Assembly (NCBI RefSeq): GCF_014649695.1
Contig: NZ_BMTN01000035.1
Coordinates: 1 to 38,700, forward strand
DNA: 38,700 nt
Direction of reading: 5' to 3'
DNA from: Streptomyces kurssanovii
GTDB lineage: Bacteria > Actinomycetota > Actinomycetes > Streptomycetales > Streptomycetaceae
Shown: piece after piece, positions 34,748-38,700 of the stretch
Position numbering within the stretch: the first letter of the stretch is position 1
Layout: the number at the start of each line of letters is the position of its first letter
Translations under genes and position numbers: made by a program
Notes under the pieces: generated by a model
What the model saw: only the letters and a program-made list of their open reading frames with translations
Database searches by the model: none
What the model was told of the DNA's origin: nothing

Positions 34748-35985
34748 GCGATCTCCCGGGCAAGTGCACGCATCGCGAGGGACTGCGGGCTGCGGGGGGC
34801 GTACGCAAGCAGCGGCTGCTTCACGCGAACGGCCTCCTTCTGTTCCTTCAGGTCACCGACGAGGCCGACGACTCGGGGATCCCTTATGGCCATCCAGCTC
34901 TCCAGAGAGGAGGTGGCGATGTATCCGCGGCGGGCGTCGTAGTGGTTGACGACGATGCCGAGGTAGTCGAGCTCGAGGTTCATGTCGGCACGCAGGTCGT
35001 CGATCTGGGAGGTCAGCAGCGCATAGGCATCGGCGGAGGAGTCCTCAGCCTGGACGACGACGAGGACTCCCGAGTTGCCCGGCGTCTCGTTGTCGCGTCG
35101 ACGGCCGTAGAAGACGGCTGCATCCATGGACAGTCCGAGACTGGGAGGGCAGTCGATGAGGATCGCGTCGTAGTCACCCTCGAGCGGCGCGAGGGCGCGC
35201 TCGAGAGCTGCCTCGCGGGCACGGACGCCGGACAGCTTCACATCAAGCAGGAACGCATCGGTACACGAGGGCAGCAGGTGCAGCCGCCCCCCGAAGCGCT
35301 CCTCATCAACCACGTTGATGAGATCGGCCAGCTTCCCCTTCGATTCTCCCGCCATGTGCTTGGTCAAGCTGTCACCGTCGAGGGGGAGAAGCTCGTGGCC
35401 AAGCTGTTTCGTGAGATGCCCCTGGGGATCGAAGTCGACGAGCAGGACACGGAGACCCAGGCCTGGGAGTTGCTCGTACTCCGTCTCCTCCAGGGAGTCC
35501 TCGGTGGTGCCGCGGGCGTGTGCGAAGTGCTTGGAGATGCCGACGGCGTGCAACTGGTCCGGGTCTTCAGCGAGTGCCTGCCCAGCGCCGGCGGCGACGG
35601 CGGTCTTGCCGACTCCGCCCTTCTGGTTACAGACCACGATCCGCTTGACCACCACGGGCCGTTGCACACCAGGGGCAGGATTGCTGTCAAGCCACAGGCG
35701 TACGGACTGAGCGAGGCCCTGCACCAGGGATACGCCACGGACGGAGCAGTCAGCGCGAAACTCCTCCCACTGAGTGGGGGGAAGCCACGTGGAGAACGAC
35801 TTGGCCCCAGCCGTGTCGATGGCAGACAGGTTGGATCCCAAACCCCGCCAGGCGTTGATGCCGGCTTCGACGGCGTGCTGAATGTCGATGCCATGCTGGG
35901 CGGTACGAATCTTTAGCTCTTGTTGGAGCGAGGCAGGCAGCTTGGAGACGACCTTGTCCCGGTCGCCGGGTTGTGGCGAAGTCAT
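34744..35985 (-). CDS. parA: ParA-like partition ATPase
   Basis: The protein has 413 residues from ATG 35985, with AAGG 8 bases upstream. The deviant Walker A is CNQKGGVGKTAVA near residue 140, Walker A' is LLVDFDPQGHLT, and Walker B is YDAILIDCPPSLGLS. The N-terminal about 130 residues are an extra DNA-binding-type region found in plasmid ParA proteins (KLPASLQQELKIRTAQHGID, then IQHAVEAGINAW), probably mediating autoregulation at the promoter in 35986-36050. It partners ParB. This region with both genes intact suggests that the replicon is, or recently was, a plasmid. The parS site was not identified. Confidence 0.88.
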   Translation of the reverse strand: MTSPQPGDRDKVVSKLPASLQQELKIRTAQHGIDIQHAVEAGINAWRGLGSNLSAIDTAGAKSFSTWLPPTQWEEFRADCSVRGVSLVQGLAQSVRLWLDSNPAPGVQRPVVVKRIVVCNQKGGVGKTAVAAGAGQALAEDPDQLHAVGISKHFAHARGTTEDSLEETEYEQLPGLGLRVLLVDFDPQGHLTKQLGHELLPLDGDSLTKHMAGESKGKLADLINVVDEERFGGRLHLLPSCTDAFLLDVKLSGVRAREAALERALAPLEGDYDAILIDCPPSLGLSMDAAVFYGRRRDNETPGNSGVLVVVQAEDSSADAYALLTSQIDDLRADMNLELDYLGIVVNHYDARRGYIATSSLESWMAIRDPRVVGLVGDLKEQKEAVRVKQPLLAYAPRSPQSLAMRALAREIA

Positions 35986-36157
35986 GGCCGACACCTTACT
36001 AACTAACAAGATCCATAGAAGCTCCCGCGCGTTACCAAGCCATACCTGATGGGACGACAGCCTTGTGGGCTTGCCATTGCGGGCGGAATGAACAGCCTCC
36101 CCAAGGCCAGAGGGCCGGGCGCCTGTGCGCCTTAAAACACCTCGGAGCCGACACCTG

Positions 36158-36430
36158 GGGACCATCCCCGCGGGTGCGGGGAGCAGGATGCGCTGACGGA
36201 CCCACGTGTAAACGGCCTGGGACCATCCCCGCGAGTGCGGGGAGCAGACGGGGCCGCCCTGAACCGGCCGGGCAATGCGGGGACCATCCCCGCGGGTGCG
36301 GGGAGCAGGTGGATGCCTTCGGCGAGGCGGGCGACGGTGCGGGGCCATCCCCGCGGGCGCGGGGAGCAGGTCGAGCCGCTGACGAAAGCGGTGCTGCCCC
36401 GGGGGCCATCCCCGCGGGTGCGGGGAGCAG
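36158..36430 (-). CRISPR. Type I-E CRISPR array 2: 5 repeats, 4 spacers
   Basis: Repeats of 29 bases start at 36158, 36219, 36280, 36341 and 36402; all four spacers are 32 bases. The repeat and orientation are the same as in array 1. 36158 and 36280 are consensus; 36219 has one change, 36341 two and 36402 one. On the minus strand 36402-36430 is the first, leader-side repeat. Only about four bases (CCAC) separate it from an IS end, so the leader is interrupted or gone. No cas gene is present. Confidence 0.93.
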
Positions 36431-36505
36431 CCACTTACTGATCGTTTCAAAATGAGTTGAGCCCTGGCCCTTGTGCTTGGCGATCTTGGTAGGCAGGGTG
36501 TCCGG

Positions 36506-37313
36506 GTGCGCGCTGATCTTGTTCCGGATGACCTGTGGGAGCGGGTCGCTCCGCTGCTGCCGCCCGCTCCCGAACGCCGCCACCACCACCCAGGTCGATT
36601 GCGTGTTCCGGACCGGGCGGCCCTTGCGGGCATCATGTATGTGCTGCGGACCGGCGTCGCCTGGCGCGATGTTCCGGCCGAGACTGTGGGCTGCTCCGGG
36701 GCGACGGCCTGGCGCCGGCTGCGGGACTGGACCGAGGCTGGCGTCTGGTCGCGTCTGCATGCCGCCCTGCTGACAGAACTGCGCCGCGCTGACCTTCTGG
36801 GCCTGGACGACTGCACCGTGGACGGTCGCATGTCCGGGCCCTGAAAGGGGGGATCACGTCGGCCCTTCGCCCGTCGACCGTGCCCGTCCCGGCTCCAAAC
36901 ACCATCTGATCGTCGACCGCCACGGCACACCGCTCGCTGTCGCGCTTACTGGTGGGAACCGACATGATGTCACGCAAATGCTGCCGCTGCTGGACGCAGT
37001 CCCAGCAATTCGGGGTCTGCGAGGACGCCCCCGCCGCAAGCCCCGGCGCCTGTATGCCGATCGGGGCTACGACTTCGACAAGTACCGCCGCCTGCTGTGG
37101 AAGCGCGGCATCAAGCCGATGATCGCCCGACGTGGCGTCGCACACGGCTCCGGGCTGGGCAAGGTGCGCTGGGTCGTCGAGCGCGCCTTCGCCTGGCTGC
37201 ACCAGTTCAAGCGGCTCCGCATCCGCTACGAACGACGCGCGGATCTACACCAGGGACTGCTCGAACTGGCTTGCAGCCTCATATGCCTTCGCCGCCTCCG
37301 AACTTCCTTCTGA
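36506..37313 (+). pseudogene. IS5-family transposase, frameshifted
   Basis: The first part, from GTG 36506, reads VPDDLWERVAPLLPPAPERR, then RAALAGIMYVLRTGVAWRDV with the DDCTVDG aspartate. A missing base at about 36826 (GACGGTCGCAT) shifts the frame and ends it in TGA at 36841. After CTGAAAGGGGGG a -1 shift is needed to reach the second part: HHLIVDRHGTPLAVALTGGN, then LYADRGYDFDKYRRLLWKRG and the Glu region VRWVVERAFAWLHQFKRLR. The A-G run resembles the possible slip site in the element at 18246 and may be natural for the group; the first change is a lesion. Autonomous transposition is unlikely. Confidence 0.8.
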
Positions 37314-37387
37314 ATGGTCAGCATGGGGCGACAGTCGGAGTCGGTGTAGGAGGTGCCAAGTCGGGTTCCTGCCCTTGGGGGATGATC

Positions 37388-37714
37388 TCAGGTGAGGTCG
37401 AAGGTGACGTTCCCGGAGCCGCTCCAGTCCGGTGCCTCCATGAGCGTGAGGGTTCCATCTTCTGCCTCGACGACTCGCACCGTGATCCCGCCGCGATCCT
37501 CGCCGGGAAACGCAACGGAGAAGTGGGGATCCATCTCCAGGAGGAAGTCCCAGCCCTCGCTCTGGGTCGTGTCGAGAGCGATGGCGTGCCGACCGGTTGC
37601 CCGCCACTTGCCGGCCGCGTCGACAGTGACGGTGATGTCGACGTCGTACATCTCAAGGCATGTCGATTGATTGGCCCACCATTCGAGGCGGGCCTGACCC
37701 ACGAATCGATCCAT
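37388..37714 (-). CDS. Unknown small protein carried within the IS5-type element
   Basis: The protein has about 108 residues from ATG 37714; GTG 37729 and 37720 are alternatives. It begins MDRFVGQARLEWWANQSTCL and looks like a compact beta-rich cytoplasmic domain: YDVDITVTVDAAGKWRATGR, then DFLLEMDPHFSVAFPGEDRG and ITVRVVEAEDGTLTLMEAPD. There is no signal peptide or membrane segment. No family is recognised; the pattern resembles small immunity-like or unknown Streptomyces proteins. It lies between two copies of the IS transposase 3' end, so it may be a passenger. Confidence 0.65.
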   Translation of the reverse strand: MDRFVGQARLEWWANQSTCLEMYDVDITVTVDAAGKWRATGRHAIALDTTQSEGWDFLLEMDPHFSVAFPGEDRGGITVRVVEAEDGTLTLMEAPDWSGSGNVTFDLT

Positions 37715-37847
37715 GAGCACACTATGCACGGTGCCTAGACCAGACGGGCGAGTCGGTGCGGCCGCCGACCGGGGTGGTCAGGCCGCGAGACAGAGCTACA
37801 TGGGGCAGGTCAGAGGGGTCCTCGCCTCAACCGTAAGTGCCTCACGT

Positions 37848-37885
37848 GCCTTCGCCGCCTCCGGACCTCATTCTGAAACCATCAG
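37848..37885 (+). repeat. Second copy of the IS5 transposase 3' end
   Basis: 37848-37877 repeats 37286-37315 (the last codons and stop of the transposase) in 27 of 30 positions, but with the better-preserved terminal repeat. It marks a diverged IS end beyond the passenger gene. Confidence 0.75.
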
Positions 37886-37945
37886 TTACTGATCTTTTCG
37901 TAAGTTCGGTGGGTGTGGTGGGCGTGTGGGTGGGAGGCTGTCGGG

Positions 37946-38461
37946 GTGGCTTATCAACCTTCCCCTTCGGTTGCCGGCTCCTCTCTTTCTCCTTTGTCGC
38001 GGCCTCAGTTGGCGGAGGCGCGTCGTGTTCGGGCAGTCGAGTTGTTCGAGGGCGGCGTCTCGAATGCGGAGATCGCGAGGGCGGTGGGGGTGTGTGCCGA
38101 GAGTGTGCGGCGTTGGCGGCGGGTGTGGGAGCAAGGCGGTGCTTCGGCCCTGCGGCGACGGGCAGCCACCGGACGCCCACCCAAGCTGGACGACACCCAG
38201 GTCGAGATGGTCCGGGCAGCGTTGGAGCAAGGTGCCCAGGCTCATGGTTTCGAGGCCGACCTGTGGACCCTGGAACGAGTCGGCGCGGTCGTCACCCGGG
38301 CAACGGGGGTGGTGTTGTCGAGGGCATCGGTGTGGCGGCTGCTGACCGGCCGGCTCGGATGGAGCCTGCAACGGCCCGAGCGGCGGGCGGTCGAGCGGGA
38401 CGAGTCGGAGATCGCCCGCTGGATCGCGCACGAGTGGCCGCGCATCAAAAAAGGGCCATGA
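37946..38461 (+). CDS. IS630-family transposase, ORFA (N-terminal part)
   Basis: From GTG 37946 the product has 171 residues: an N-terminal helix-turn-helix (VRAVELFEGGVSNAEIARAV, then GVCAESVRRWRRVWEQGG) and a second HTH-like region (SRASVWRLLTGRLGWSLQRP). It ends IAHEWPRIKKGP with TGA at 38459. The catalytic part is in the -1 frame and begins at the overlapping ATGA; the A6G3 run just before the stop is the probable site of programmed -1 frameshifting that gives KKRAMNTRAW. The element end is probably near 37901-37904, where a TA is followed by AGTTCGGTGGG, but its other end is outside the window. Confidence 0.8.
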   Translation: MAYQPSPSVAGSSLSPLSRPQLAEARRVRAVELFEGGVSNAEIARAVGVCAESVRRWRRVWEQGGASALRRRAATGRPPKLDDTQVEMVRAALEQGAQAHGFEADLWTLERVGAVVTRATGVVLSRASVWRLLTGRLGWSLQRPERRAVERDESEIARWIAHEWPRIKKGP

Positions 38462-38700
38462 ACACACGTGCCTGGATCGTCTTCCTCGACGAATCAGGCG
38501 TCTCCCTGCTCCCTCAGATCCGCCGAACCTACTCGCCCCGAGGGCGTACTCCACTCCTGCGGCACCGCCTGAACTGGAAGCGCGCGTCGATGGCCGGGGC
38601 TTTGGGCTACCACTCCACCGACCCCGAACGCGGGGCCCGCCTGTGCTTCCACCTCAAGCCCGGCAGCTACGACACCGCCGCCCTCATCGAGGTCCTGGAG
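38458..38700 (+). CDS. IS630-family transposase, ORFB (catalytic part, cut by window edge)
   Basis: The -1 frame continues MNTRAWIVFLDESGVSLLPQ, then IRRTYSPRGRTPLLRHRLNW and AGALGYHSTDPE. Asp in FLDESG is the first (or second) catalytic acid of the DDE domain. The frame is open to the window end, so the final glutamate is not visible. Confidence 0.8.
   Translation, partial: MNTRAWIVFLDESGVSLLPQIRRTYSPRGRTPLLRHRLNWKRASMAGALGYHSTDPERGARLCFHLKPGSYDTAALIEVLE

Larger units (their letters stand above)
36438..37885 (+). mobile_element. IS5-family element next to CRISPR array 2, with passenger DNA
   Basis: CTGATCGTTTCAAAATGAG (36438-36456) matches in inverted form the end at 37867-37885 in 17 of 19 positions, and both ends are flanked outward by TTA (36435-36437; 37886-37888), a plausible TNA target duplication. 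Inside are a frameshifted transposase, a second diverged copy of the transposase 3' end, and between them a minus-strand gene. A weaker right end may also exist at about 37315-37321, so the structure could be a solo IS plus a fragment of a relative. Confidence 0.6.

Noticed and set aside
34744-36930. A longer ParA starting far upstream at 36930
   Set aside because: The extension reads through CRISPR array 2 and IS sequence in antisense. ParA homology begins at ATG 35985.

Overview
The window is about 70% GC with GTG starts, frequent ATGA start/stop overlaps, and Streptomyces-type IS, conjugation and partition genes. It reads as accessory DNA of a Streptomyces or close relative, most likely a large plasmid or an integrated plasmid-like island. 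ParA/ParB, split VirB4-type conjugation genes and dense IS debris point the same way. No ribosomal, tRNA or core metabolic genes were seen.

Layout. 1-1500: a gene tail, a strong terminator, an APH-fold kinase-like gene and a truncated Pycsar-type membrane effector. 1502-10961: two nested elements, each driven by a pair of overlapping tyrosine-recombinase genes (about 410-430 aa plus about 806-823 aa, similar to the TnpA/TnpB pair of Tn554-type elements). The inner element (about 1793-7430) carries a NADAR-domain gene and a small unknown gene. It has split the first recombinase gene of the outer element; removing it restores a 429-codon reading frame. 11025-16735: a DUF4262 gene, then a decaying conjugation operon on the minus strand: a frameshifted RRQRL-type protein, a small membrane protein remnant, a VirB4-like ATPase with a membrane-anchored tail, its N-terminal partner, and a frameshifted, truncated VirB6/TrbL-like gene. 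16844-19142: IS debris, including a transposase remnant fused in frame to a DUF3885 tail and a frameshifted IS5-family element.

19184-26764 is a healthier cargo stretch: Nudix hydrolase; a MerR regulator with a perfect palindromic operator and a BtrH-like protein; an SDR and TetR pair; a membrane Ser/Thr kinase preceded by a coupled mini-ORF that encodes only a kinase glycine loop; and a CmtR-like metal sensor with a CDF-type exporter. 26920-30797 holds a resolvase relic, a PD-(D/E)XK nuclease-like gene and a PucR-type regulator.

31429-36430: two type I-E CRISPR arrays (7 and 5 repeats, same repeat, same orientation) bracket a secreted protein/lipoprotein pair and parAB. There are no cas genes in the window. 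The leader side of the second array is occupied within a few bases by an IS5-family element with a passenger gene and then by an IS630-family element, so this array is probably an immobilised relic or depends on cas genes elsewhere.

The most promising unusual signals are the self-nested two-recombinase elements with their shared end sequence and NADAR cargo, the IS pile-up at the CRISPR leader boundary, and the kinase glycine-loop leader ORF. All calls come from reading the sequence; no database search was possible.
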